Source: Chara braunii (taxonomy: Eukaryota > Streptophyta > Charophyceae > Charales > Characeae). Taken from it: a DNA stretch of 53,743 nt. Shown one piece after another: positions 28,259 to 38,625 of this stretch. Each line of letters opens with the position of its first letter. Position 1 is the first letter of the stretch. The stretch is from contig BFEA01000117.1 of assembly GCA_003427395.1 (NCBI GenBank), positions 83,040 through 136,782 of the forward strand, read 5' to 3'. The notes beneath the pieces are model-generated. The model saw only the letters and a list, made by a program, of their open reading frames with translations, made no database searches and was not told the origin of the DNA. Position numbers and translations under genes: made by a program.

Positions 28259-28361
28259 GGCAAGGTCCCACTTGGGCAAATTAGGAGATTTCGGCCGTCC
28301 ATCTTTGCGATCTACGGTCAGTATCTCTTCCATTTCGTGCAAGTGGGACCTGCAGGTAGCC
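28259..28361. mobile_element. Foldback MITE, family B copy 2
   Basis: Ends GGCAAGGTCCCACTTG and CAAGTGGGACCTGCAGGTAGCC, with CCGG directly outside on both sides (likely 4-bp TSD). It is the short, most diverged member. Confidence 0.7.
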
Positions 28362-28649
28362 CCGGCGCATCCTACTGATAACAAAATGGAATGGGAAATG
28401 GGAAAACCCCCGATTCCCCGTGCAACGGCTCCCGCCGCCAAATCGGACCGTACGAACGCTGCGGTTTCCCGCGCGTTTTTTTGAATCAGGCAGCTGGCGC
28501 CCATTTGGCAGGAGCACCCCCTAACTGCACAGAGGCCTTGTAACGCGAAAGCCCCAAGCGAAAGAAAAAAAGGAAAAAAGAAAAACGGTCACAAGGGGGA
28601 GTCAGAGAGGCGGCGGAGGTCAAAATATGCTCCTCACCCAAGAGCCTGG

Positions 28650-28811
28650 GGCGAAGTCCCACTAGCAGCGTTGAGCTACCTCAACGCCTGAATGTGGTCG
28701 CTTTTGTGGACATGTGCAGAAATGGTGTTGAGTTTCCTGAACTGCACGTCTCCACAAACAAGTCCAGATTCAGGCGTTGAGGTAGCTCAACGCTGCTAGT
28801 GGGACTTGGCC
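28650..28811. mobile_element. Foldback MITE, family B copy 3
   Basis: 162 bp with nearly perfect arms: GGCGAAGTCCCACTAGCAGC, GTTGAGCTACCTCAACGCCTG and the reverse at the right. The TSD is CCTGG (28645-28649 and 28812-28816). The arms pair over about 45 bp and more loosely over the next 30. The best preserved of the family. Confidence 0.88.
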
Positions 28812-29059
28812 CCTGGCCCGGTGCGTACACCCATAAACGATTGAAATACTTCTCATATATTTCTGAACTGCCTGAGGCCTGTCAGCTCAATGATGATATG
28901 TTTTTTCTCGTTTTTTTATTGAGAAACAAAACTACACTACATTCTTCTCTCAAGTTCTTTTTTTTCTTTTCTTTTTTTTGTGCTATACTCTTCTCTCAAC
29001 TTCTGTTGCTTTTACCTTCCAACTACCTACTCCTAAGACTATCTAGAGGGGACCCCTGC

Positions 29060-29441
29060 AAGCATAGTTTCCTCTCTCTGTGAAGGGGAGATTTCATGTT
29101 GCCCCTTGCCCCTTAGGGTATAGGGTTGGGGCCGCCAGTGGGGGTCTGGCTAACACAAAGACCCAGACCTGCCAGTAGCTGTGCCTCCCTTTCTCATCGT
29201 CCCCCACCCTTCATCAAGTAGCACCAGAGGCTATGGCCAACACTCTCCCACACACCACACACAACCCACTCGCGCTCACACTCACACCCGTGTTGGTCAT
29301 AGACCCCGCTAATACCGATCAGGGGTATCCAGAGGACTATCACAGTCCGTTGGCACTAAGTGCACCGCAGGCGGCCACGGGGCTTGAACCCACAACCTCC
29401 TGAATGCCACTTGCATGCCTAACCAACTCAGCTAGGCCACT
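29060..29441 (-). mobile_element. tRNA-headed SINE
   Basis: The minus strand starts at 29440 with a tRNA-like head of 70 nt: GTGGCCTAGCTGAGTTGGTT holds box A and GTGGGTTCAAGCCCCG holds box B, and the 3' GTGGCCGC largely pairs with the 5' GTGGCC. About 300 bp of unrelated body follows toward 29060. A T-rich stretch at 28958-28979 (plus) might be the old tail. No TSD was found. Confidence 0.65.
29371..29440 (-). other. Box A/box B tRNA-like head
   Basis: The internal pol III promoter is complete, but the anticodon arm does not form a convincing stem, so this is the SINE head and not a tRNA gene. Confidence 0.6.
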
Positions 29442-29504
29442 GGATTCTCTCAAATTCTTTTGCCTTTCACGAGAACATATCTCGAAATATTTCACGAGAA
29501 ATAT

Positions 29505-30285
29505 TTATTTTGCCTTTCACGATAAATATTTCTGAATTGCCCGGTAGCCATAGCGAAAGAAAGGGCCTAGCAGCAGGGTATGACCTTCTAGCTACAGGAA
29601 GGTCGCCGCTATCAGTCGCCGTTAGCAGATGGATGAAGGCAAGTACCACATCACCAGAGGAGATTAGTACAGACACATCGAGGTGCTGGCAGCAGCTACA
29701 AGAAATCCCAACGCAGAGAGCAGCATCCATTTTGTGGATGCTCTCCCTGCAGGTGACCCCGTCGGCAGTTTGGCTGGTTGGACGAGGCATGAAGATTCAG
29801 GAACAATGTACGAGATGCAAAGGACCACCAGAGACAATTGTCCACCTGGGTTGCTATACCCGCTGTCCCGCAGGATCTGGGCCTGGTGAACATAGCAATG
29901 GGCCCGTATTAGTGGTCTGATATTCCCCTGGGACGACCAGTGGATCCTTCTAGGAGGTGTCCCAAGTGGCTTTGCTCTGGAGAAGGGATGGGGCTACACA
30001 GCCCAGGCAATTTGATCATGTTTGTTCCTGGTCATCTGGGAAGTCAGGAATAAGAACGTCTTCAAAGGGCGCTTTCTTTCGGACAAGGCAATCAAGGCCG
30101 CAGTAAAGAAGCATATCAGGCACAACATCAAAAGCGACCGGAGACGGAAAGTTACAACCTCCCAGCAAAAAGGCAGTGGACTACTGTGGTTCACAGAAAC
30201 CTGGGCGGCACAGGGTTGCCTGGCCAGATTGGAGCACAAGAAATTGAGGTTGGACAGTTGGCTACTTAGTGTTGAGTAAGTACCT
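29505..30285 (+). pseudogene. L1-type LINE ORF2 C-terminus, first copy
   Basis: The plus-strand frame from 29510 ends with a zf-RVT-like segment (EQCTRCKGPPETIVHLGCY: CxxC, ETxxH, C). After frame changes a second stretch (30022-30279) gives VIWEVRNKNVFKGRFLS, typical of the basic tail after zf-RVT in plant L1 elements. In-frame stops and shifts make it non-functional. RT is absent, so it is a 5'-truncated copy. Confidence 0.7.
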
Positions 30286-30289
30286 GGGT

Positions 30290-31861
30290 GCTCGGTTGGT
30301 TTTCGCGGTAGGAAGGCAGCAGACGGTGGAGAGGTGGGGTTGGAGGGAGTGCCAAATAAATTATAGGGAACGGAAGAGTTTCACCCCCGTCTTTAGGGGC
30401 AGATGTTGGATTCCAGATCCTAACCTCAAGGCAATTCGGTCAAATCAGCCTACAAAATGCTCAGACCCAAGAGACGGCTGTCAACGACAGATGGGCCAGA
30501 CACCTAAATGTGGATTGCTCTCTTTTGACCCGAATCAAATGGTTCAAAGGACAAAAGGCAAAACCCATGAAAATCACTTCCCTACAGTGGCAAATCGCCC
30601 ACCATTGTCTGACAACAAATGACCGGCTGATCGATCGTACTTATTTAGAACAAAAAGGTATGTTGCTTTCATGCTGCCAACGGTGTCAGAGTTTTTTCCC
30701 TTTCCACAAAAGGGCGGAAACCATCGAACACATCTTCATGCAATGCCCGATCGCTCAATTCATATGGAAATGGTGGGATCGCATATGAAGAAAGATGGAA
30801 CCTACAGTTCCCTGGCCCTGATCTTGGCAAGCCATATTGGTCAGCCATTGGCTACACGCAGAAGCAGCCATGACTTTCGTAGAGAATATGTACCAACTTG
30901 GAACGAGGGCGGTGATATGGGCACAATGGTGGCAGAGATGTACGCTGGCTATGGAAAAGGTGAGAGTAGAGGTGTCAGAAATCACAGAACAGATTCAGCA
31001 GCAGGTACATTTCGAACTCGCACAAAGATGGTTCGACACCAAAGCACAATTGGATCTTTTTAAACAAGTAGGAGATGTTAGGAGACGAATTACAACTTTG
31101 CACAAACTGGGTGGAAGGGGAGAAAGAAGGCTGAATTGCAAAAGTGGAATGGAGCAAAGATGGGGGAGAGGGACATAGGGATTTGGAAGAGATGAGAGAC
31201 TATCGCCTAAGCTTCAAAGACTAGATAAACATAGAACCCTCATTCCCACTTCACCCCTCTACTGATTTCCCAAACCCTTTCCCGCCCCATGCCCTTTCCC
31301 TGGCAGAGATCCTGTCCTAAATGATAAAATCCTACAACCCAGTCTTCCTCACATCTCTTAATCATATAAGGAATCCTTCCCTAGAGCCCCCCAGAGAGTT
31401 TTTTGCTAAATAATTTCTTATTTTTTTTTATCCTTCCTTATCCTTCTTTTTTTCGCTGCTCAGGGTCTACAGATTGGGAGGGTCAAGGCTAGCAGCCTGA
31501 GCACTCTAATAACAAGATAGTACGGGGGAAGGGGAGGGGGGGGAAGGAGCTAGTGTGTATCAGCAGGTATCCGGCGTCGGGTTCAGGGTGAAGAGGTTCC
31601 CCCTTTCCTCCTTTTATCCTGCTCAGTCAATCCCCTAGATTCCAGGGCAATCAATGCTGGCAGGATCCCACCCGTGACAGTTTTTTTTTTGTTGTACTCT
31701 ATATTCAATCTGTATATGGGACGTTGGACCTATTTTCTATCAAGGTGATGCTCCCCACCAATAGATGAAGCCTCTCCCCAGATGCTAGTGGTGGCTGCTC
31801 TTATCAACACCACTAACACTGGTGGGGGTATGGTTTGAAAAAAAAAAAGAAAAAAAAAAAG
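30290..31861 (+). mobile_element. 5'-truncated L1-type LINE, second copy, with 3' UTR and A-tail
   Basis: Coding remnants: SVKSAYKML near 30437 (classic post-RT motif); then, after a frameshift, SLLTRIKWFKGQKAKPMKI and zf-RVT CCQRCQ..RAETIEHIFMQC..IWKWW (30510-30788); then a further shifted tail up to about 31180 (TRAVIWAQWWQRC and beyond). A 3' UTR of about 600 bp ends with CTCCCCACCAATAGATG, a hairpin (31783-31818), GGTGGGGG and an A-tail at 31839-31861. It is the reference for the LINE-type 3' end described in this window. Confidence 0.78.
31783..31818 (+). other. LINE 3' hairpin with conserved loop
   Basis: Stem TGCTAGTGGTG/CACCACTAACA (one mismatch) around a loop containing CTGCTCTTATCA, 21 nt before the A-tail. 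It has the same position and loop as the hairpins at 5163 and (minus) 3896-3935. Confidence 0.8.
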
Positions 31862-31967
31862 GATAACTGTGGCAGAGTGACTACCCTTCAAATGAGTCGA
31901 GGGGGTTGGTCCCCTGCGAGGCAATGCTCCATAAGCGAAATTGGGTAATGCTCCCAGCCTGTTCCTT

Positions 31968-32060
31968 TCCCGGGTAGACTGTGAGGACCCCGGCCTCAAG
32001 ATTCTTATTACAAATATGAGCCTTGGGCACTGGGCATGTCTTTGGAAAAAAAAAAAAAAA
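31968..32060 (+). mobile_element. Retroposed unknown RNA, second copy
   Basis: CCCGGGTAGACTGTGAGGAC and CCCGGCCTCAAG match the insert at 10680 over about 35 nt. A longer and different 3' part then runs to an A-tail (32046-32062). No TSD was recognised; the right flank is a MITE starting directly after the tail. Confidence 0.6.
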
Positions 32061-32063
32061 AAG

Positions 32064-32260
32064 GGTCTCGGCGCACCACTCAGGAAAGACAAAAATTATG
32101 GCGGCCTATGTTTCCACATTCTGGCAGAAGATTCATCCGCATTTTGCACGTTTGGTGAGAGGTGCGGCGAAGCCCGAGAACATATCTCCCCTTGGAACGT
32201 TGGAAAGATACACCCGCCATGTGTTTGTCTTTTTCTCATTTGGTGACTGGTGCGGCAAGG
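32064..32260. mobile_element. Foldback MITE family A, copies 3 and 4 (partial)
   Basis: 32064-32174 has ends GGTCTCGGCGCACCACTC and GAGAGGTGCGGCGAAGCC and an interior CAGAAGATTCATCCGCATTTTGCAC. Directly after, 32195-32260 repeats half an element in the other orientation (GGAAAGATACACCCGCCATG, GGTGCGGCAAGGTCCC). Both are diverged. Confidence 0.65.
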
Positions 32261-32716
32261 TCCCAAAAATCCCTATGAAATGAAACAGGGACTCGTTCGT
32301 GCGCAACGCTAACCCGTCACAGCGGCGTGTTAGCGCTGCGGCAACATAGAGAAAGCACTGAGGTAAGGCAGCACTGAGGCGCCGCTGTCGTACCAAATAC
32401 CCTTACAAAAGTATTCAACGTACTTTTGCAGGTCACGCCCGACACGGCCTCATCTAATGCTGACGGCTTTGGCACAAGGGAAAGTTGAGCCCTCGTCAGA
32501 ATGAGCGGCGCTCGCGATGTGCCGACGGTGAAGCGCAGCCTTCCGAGGCCTAAGGGTCTGCGGCGTCGAAGGCCAGCATCAACGGGCCCCACTTCCTTTT
32601 TCTTCTTTTACTTTTTATTTTTATTTTTTTCTTTTATTTTTCTTTTATTATTCAGTGTTGCCATTTTTGGGACCGCGCCCGAACACCAGTTCCATAGGGT
32701 CGCGCCCACATGCTTG
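32261..32716. other. No gene recognised; T-rich tract
   Basis: Mixed sequence and a T-rich tract (32595-32655). The tract directly precedes the U6-like start and could be a separate insertion. Confidence 0.35.
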
Positions 32717-33175
32717 GTCCTTCGGGACTTCCTTTAAAACTGGAGAGATGTGGGGACACTCACAGGCATTCGGCCATGTGCAGGTAATCTGGAGGCTTTA
32801 TAGCTCCCTGAATTGTAGTCTTGAAAGGCAACCTATGCAGCGGGTCTACCTCAGTTGGTGGGCCTATAGATCGAGGAGTTCAATGTGCGTGCAAGCCGGG
32901 AGGTTTTGGCCCAAGAGGAGGAAAAGACTTGAGTGGCGAGGGCCCTCTGTCGGTGTACCGTCCGCCACCCGCGATCTGCGTTCAGAGGTCTGAGTGTGAG
33001 CATGTCAGTTGGGACCCCAAAGATGGTGAACTATGCCTGGGCAAAGCGGGCCCTGGACACTATGGTGGGGGCCCACAGCGTCGGGCTTGGAAAAAGGGGC
33101 AACAAACTGATCCGACTATTAGCTGGTTCCCTCCGAAGTTTCCCACATGATAGATGGAGTTGGTGAGCAATGTTA
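32717..33175 (+). pseudogene. U6-like/25S rRNA chimeric pseudogene
   Basis: 32717-32750 matches the U6 5' end at about 27 of 34 positions (GTCCTTCGGGACTTCCTTTA). From about 32751 the sequence follows 25S rRNA in order: TAGTCTTGAAA, GAGGAGT, GAGTGTGAGCATGTC, GGGACCCCAAAGATGGTGAA plus CTATGCCTG (33011-33039, one mismatch), then AGCTGGTTCCCTCCGAAGTT plus TCCC (33121-33144) and GATAGATGGAG. Conserved blocks are near perfect; the remainder is strongly diverged, and about 40 nt are inserted after TCTTGAAA. It cannot be a functional rRNA. Whether the U6-like start was joined by retroposition or lies there by chance is open. Confidence 0.78.
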
Positions 33176-33615
33176 GTTAGCGGCTGTCGGACCGCTGCTA
33201 CTGGACGCTGCGTTAGTAACGGAGGAGACCAAGAGGACGATTATGAAGACGAAGGAGAAGATAGGGAAGATGGAAGGAGGCTCATCCTACCTGTTTCTTA
33301 ATGGACTCGGGCATAGGAAAGGCTAAAGTTAGGGTTTCGGGGGCAGGTGACCACGGGTCCGCGTGCAGATTTGGACGCGAGTTAGTAGGGAAGGAGGTAA
33401 GAAGAGAAAAGGGTGCGCGGAGGTGTCGAGATGGAGTCAAGAGGAAGGAGCGAAATTGAAAGAAGGGATTTCTAGCTCATTCCGGAATGAAATCGAGTGA
33501 GAGAAGATGCGCAATAGTGGTTTTTTGGTCAGACAAATCTATTTGTGATGTTAGATTTAGCGGTGGGAGAGTGATTTAGTTGTTACGAGGGAGTAGAGGT
33601 TGCGTGGGAGTGAGC
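33176..33615. other. No gene recognised
   Basis: Purine-rich (GGAAGATGGAAGGAGG-type) sequence. Nothing identifiable. Confidence 0.35.
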
Positions 33616-33619
33616 GACG

Positions 33620-34092
33620 ACTTACCTCGTGGTAGAAGTGGATGTATCTTCCCATCATTTAGGCGAGATATATCCTCTTGTCGGTAGTGTACTTTCCTAT
33701 CTCCAACGGGAAGGTTCATTCTTATTTTGCACATTTGGTGAGTAATGGAACGAGACCCATTGTAGTGCATCTTAACTCATCATCACGACCACTGTTTTGA
33801 TCCCGACATGCTTTGCCGTGATACTCGTCTTCGTGTTTGTCATCGTACTGTTGCTTGCCGTCAGATTTTTCCTGGCACTGACCAAGTTGCCGATTGTGTT
33901 CGTCGTCAACAGGGCTACCCGTCATGATTACAGCGCTACCCGTTGTGTCTGCGATCGTCATCTTCCTAAAGATCGCTCTCACCTTCATAAACTGTTGGGC
34001 GGTCTTCTTCGTTATAAAAACTACATATCTTCCCGCATTCTAGCAAAAATTCATTCTCATTTTGCACAATTCGATGATCAATGGAGCATGAC
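33620..34092. mobile_element. Foldback MITE family A relatives (two diverged copies)
   Basis: 33620-33765 contains GGGAAGGTTCATTCTTATTT, TGCACATTTGGTGAGTAATGG and an inverted CATCTTCCC arm. 33990-34092 contains CATATCTTCCCGCATTCT and AAAATTCATTCTCATTTTGC. Both match the family A interior but have lost the GC-rich ends. Confidence 0.5.
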
Positions 34093-36107
34093 CGTAGTTG
34101 TGTGCCTCTTTTTGTCATCGTGATATCTATCTTAATGCTCGGTGTAGTGGGGTTGCTCCTGGCCATCGCGCTGATTGTGGGGATGATGGTTATACAAGAT
34201 ATGATGGTCATCAACACCACACCTATCGTGCTCGTATTGTTTGTCATTATGGCCTTCTCCCCAGTCGGGTCTGCGTTGTGGCCATAGTCCTCACCCTCGC
34301 CATCCAGTCTCAAAGGAGGTCGTTTTCTTATCATGTTGATTTATAGTTGTGCATTCAAATTTATTAGTCTTCATTGTAAATAGATACAGATCAATAAGAT
34401 ATATATTTAGACAGAGAGAGATTTTGGGAAGAAAAGGAACAGAAATGGGCAACGTGACCTGCATCTCGCTATCAGGTTCATCTTCACCATCGAACACTGT
34501 TCTTATCACTATCGGCTTGGTCGTTGCTCACATTTAGCTCATGATTACCGAGCGCCTCGTGATTGCTTTGCAGGTTAACGTTCATTGACATTTGTTCGTC
34601 GCAATTACTTCATTTATCATATCCATCCAAATTGCTCTACATCGTACTCATTAGCGGGTTTTTCGTGCAGACCGGGCTATTTGCTGATTCCATTGGCAAA
34701 TGCATTCGTCGTCATAAGTTGTTGGTGATAGCATCAAGGTTAGGTTGGACCTGCCTATGAGGGTGGCTAGATGAATCTATCAAAAGTCAAGCTCAGTTGG
34801 TACATTTCTTAAATGTTGAAGATAATACTCTAACTTGAATCCAAGTACCATTATCAAAAGGGAATAAAGTTGCTTTGAGTCGCTGAGATTGTGGTTTGTT
34901 GTTGTTGTTACAACCGTAACCATATTGTGCTCCGGGGACTTAACTTATACAACTTGAGTTATGACTTGCATCTTGGGGTAGGGAATAGCCTACGTACTTT
35001 GGACTAGATAGCCACTTTGAGGCTCTACTCCTATGTTTAAGAATCACTGTTGTCTGAATACAGCGGTGAACTTTATGGGTTGATTTTGCTCACAGTTGTT
35101 GGCCAGTATGCGGAATGTTGTTGTTACGGCTAAGGTTAGTGTTGTTGGGTCTCTCATATCATGAAGACTATTCTCTACGACCCCAGAACTATTGGTGACC
35201 TTTCCAGGCCACGACAACCACTACTTTCTAAGGCTATTGATTCCGCTCCATGTTGTTGCCGCTAAGACGGACTTCTGCGGTTACTAAGACTCACCATGAT
35301 GTTGATGCTGGTTTAGAAAAACTATTGTTGAACTACGCCATTGCCTGCACTTGTTGCTTATGAACTTCACCTATAGTAGCTGCTCGCTGAACACAACGTT
35401 CATTGGCTTTCATACTGTATTGTTTGTTGAATTTTGAGTGGTGCCTTGTTATGCTTTTGTTTCTCAACGCTACATGTTGTCGTATTTAGCATAACGAATT
35501 ACTGCATCGGCTTGTTGTCACGCATGGTAAATGTGCGCGTAGGACTAGGGGAAATTTGGTTACGATTAGCCTTATCTCGAATAGGGCACACGAGTGTGCT
35601 CTAAGTGAACGCGGTCTTTATAGGTTGCCTAGTGGCAGAATTGGTCATGGACGAAACATCACGGTTTTAAAATGATAATCAGGCATTGCATAGAAGTCAC
35701 CGCTGCGACTTGAAGGCTCGTAAGAGGGCGCTATTTTATATTTTTCCACAACATTATTGGCCGCCATTGCGGGACCCTTTTAGAGTTGAAGGCATCAAGG
35801 CCCTCTCACGCGAGTTTGAGTGCACCTCTCTTGTATATGAGAGACTCAATGTTCCTTCTTCTGTTCTGCTTACTCTCGGTCTAATCTGCGGTTCGGAGAG
35901 GGAGGCGAGGCGACAGACGGGATTGAAAAACCCGTAATCGTGCCAAGACCTCTGTGGAAGGTTGCCCCACCGATTGCGGGAGCTCTACCAGAACCTAGGC
36001 AAGGTTTCAGAGGCACAAAACTGTCAGGTATACCTCCTATTGCTTTGTGTGAACCCACTATGCCCCTACCACTATATCTTTTTAGTTTGTATGAGAGATA
36101 TGCATAT
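34093..36107. other. No gene; a tRNA-like SINE relic
   Basis: 34778-34850 holds AGCTCAGTTGGTAC (box A-like) and ACTTGAATCCAAGT (box B-like) at tRNA spacing, followed by GGAATAAAG, a probable SINE relic. The hydrophobic frame at 34081-34287 and the frame at 35686-35937 are unsupported. The rest is unique-looking, slowly AT-enriching DNA. Confidence 0.35.
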
Positions 36108-37560
36108 GTTTCTTTATGATTTTTCTTTTCTTTTCAGAACTTAATCAGATTTCCTGAAAGGAATGTATGTGTTAATTTCAATTTCATTTTGTTTTGATTG
36201 AAACCAAACTAAGGAATGAACTGGAGGAAGGCGAGGGAAAAATGGTTTTGGATGTGTTCAACAGGGTCAATGAAAGGTTGGGCATGTTGCTAAGAAAAAT
36301 GGTTCAGTGCTATGTTTTTGTCTGTTTTTCGAAGAACTGAACATTGTTTATAAGCTAAATAACATGGTTGGTGTGTTTATTTATGAGAGTTTGTCTGTCT
36401 GAATTTTAAGGTTAAGCATTGTTTATAAGCTTAATGAATTTGTCTATGTATTTCTTATGTTTTTTTTTACCGAATGAATTATAAAAAATACATGGATCTA
36501 AAGTTTTGATAAAGTTGGGTTGAATGGTCAAACTTCATGTTATTGTATGACTTGGGATAAATTGGACATTATTTTTAAGTTTAATGATTCAATATCTTGT
36601 TTTATTTTGAGAAAATATTTTGGTGAAGGGCTAAGCATTATTTATAAGTTAAATGATTTAGCCTGAAGCTATACACTAAGCACAAATGAGTATAATTGAA
36701 AATACTTCACCTATATTTGCATGTCAACATGCAACTGAACATTGTTTCTAAGATGAATGATATATAACTTAAAACCATATTACGAAGAAGAGAAGCAAAG
36801 TTAAAAGTATAATTAAACGTAAACTAGGCAAGCTGGGCATTATTTCTAAGCTTACGGTGTTCGTTTATGATTTCTATTTTCTTTTCAAAACTTATCAGAT
36901 TTTCTGAAAGAAATGAATGCGTAAATTTCAATTTTATTTTATTTTTACTGAAATTATACTAAGGAATAAACTGGAGGAAGGTGGGAGGAAGATGGTTTTG
37001 CATGTGTTCGACCGACTTAATAAAAAGTTGGGCATGTTGCTAAGCAAAAATAACTCAATGTTATGTTTTTATCTGTTTTCTGAAAGACCATACATTGTTT
37101 ATAAGTAAAACGACCTTGTTGTTGTATTTATTTTTGAGAGTTTGTTTGTCTGACTTTTGAAGCTAAATATTATTTATAAGTTTAATAACTTGAACTATGT
37201 ATTTGTTTTTTTGTGTTTATTTGAAGTCAGGTTGAATGGTCAAACTTTATGTTATTGTATGACTTGAAATAAAATGAATATTGTTTTTAAGTTCAATTGT
37301 TCGATCTCTTGTTTTATTTTGAGAAATAATTTTCGTTAAGGTGTGACATTGTTTCCAAGCTGAATGATTTAGCCTTAAGCTACACAAATAAGTATAATTG
37401 GAAATACTTTATTTATATTTGCATGTGAACAGACAACTGAACATTGTTTCTAAGATGAATGAATTAGCTTAAGCCATATCATTAAGAATATAAGTAAAGT
37501 TAAAAGTATAATTGGAAGTAAATTGGGTCAAGTGGGCATTGTTTATAAGCTTGATGACTC
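36108..37560. repeat. Large tandem duplication (about 750 bp) with an inner periodic word
   Basis: Unit 1 (36108-36858) and unit 2 (36859-about 37555) share TTCTTTTCARAACTTA-TCAG, ACTRAGGAATRAACTGGAGG, TTATTGTATGACTTG and AGTTAAAAGTATAATT at matching offsets. Within both, a word close to CATTGTTTATAAGCTTAATGA occurs repeatedly (36341, 36416, 36566, 36636, 36739, 36838, then 37092, 37167, 37278, 37346, 37441, 37536). Coding is not supported. Confidence 0.85.
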
Positions 37561-38014
37561 AGTCATCTGCCCATATTTTAAAAATAAGTCACAAATTTAT
37601 TGACTTTTATATATTTAAACAGCTATGGATATTTGAGAAGGGTTCTTAAGTAGAAGGACCTAACCGCATGCCCAAAGAAAAGAGAAGTATTTATGCAACA
37701 TGTTCGTGTATAAACTAAGGTATATTAGGCATTGTGTTCCAAGTTGAATGGTCTAGGGCTATGCCATATGTATGATGAGTAAAATGTTAATCAGTTGAAG
37801 GATCAATTAACTATTCTATGTAGAAAATAACTTGGGTGTGCTTACCCATTGTGGAATGGATTTTCATGTGATTGAGTGAGAGATCTACTTATTCTGAGTA
37901 TCAACTTTGATAGGTAGTTGCTTTAAATGCTCGTGATGCGCTGAAGCTGTAAAAGTTAGTTCAATTTTTACATTTTCGGAGTTAAGCTTATTTCTCATTG
38001 ATTTTTTATAAATT
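37561..38014. other. AT-rich, no gene
   Basis: One further occurrence of the CATTGTGTTCCAAGTTGAATG word at 37728. No other feature. Confidence 0.4.
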
Positions 38015-38620
38015 ATGAAAAGGTATTTTGCTAAAGGGAGTGTTGCACAAATTTTGGCAAATCCAATGAGTTAGTTAACTTTTGTCTTTACAAAATTTTG
38101 ATTTTTGTCTAAGTTTCATTTTTGACTTAGTAAAAATACAAGAAACCTAAATTTTTAAAGGATGTGCTATCCAAATTTTTACCGATCAAAGAATTGGACA
38201 AAATATAGCTTTGTAAAATCAAAATTATTTTTTGACTTTGTATTTAACTTTATACAAATTTTGAAAAAATATTTTTATAAAGGGAGTGTTAATGAAATTT
38301 ATGCAAATGTAAAGAGTTAGTTAATTTTTTTTTCGAATGACTCAAAATTTACCTTAAGTTCACATCTCACTTGTTATAAATTTGAAAAACTTACTTCTCT
38401 AAATGAGATGTTCCCCATATTTTTAGTAATTCAGAGAGTTAGACAAAGTTTGACTGTAAAGCCAAAGATTATTTTTAGATTTCATATTCAACCAAGTATA
38501 AATTATGAAAAGATATTTTCTCTAAAGGAAGTATCGTCAAAATGTTTTAGTTTTTAGGAGTTAGATTATATTTTGATAGAAAAAGTTTTAACAATTCACC
38601 CTGTGAAGGGGAGATGTTGC
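38015..38620. repeat. Old satellite-like array, about 121-bp period
   Basis: Five units starting near 38017, 38139, 38260, 38380 and 38503. Each carries, in order, AATT(A/T)TGAAAA-ATATTTT, TAAAGGGAGTGTT, CAAATTTT and GAGTTAG. Spacings are 120-123 bp. Divergence is high, so the array is old. Confidence 0.8.
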
Positions 38621-38625
38621 AAAAA
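38598..38625 (+). other. Possible polypurine tract and LTR start
   Basis: GAAGGGGAGATGTTGC resembles a plant LTR-element PPT followed by TG. No partner LTR was found; suggestive only. Confidence 0.2.

Noticed and set aside
34081-34287. Hydrophobic 68-residue frame
   Set aside because: Short, no homology recognised, and next to a decayed MITE; chance is likely.
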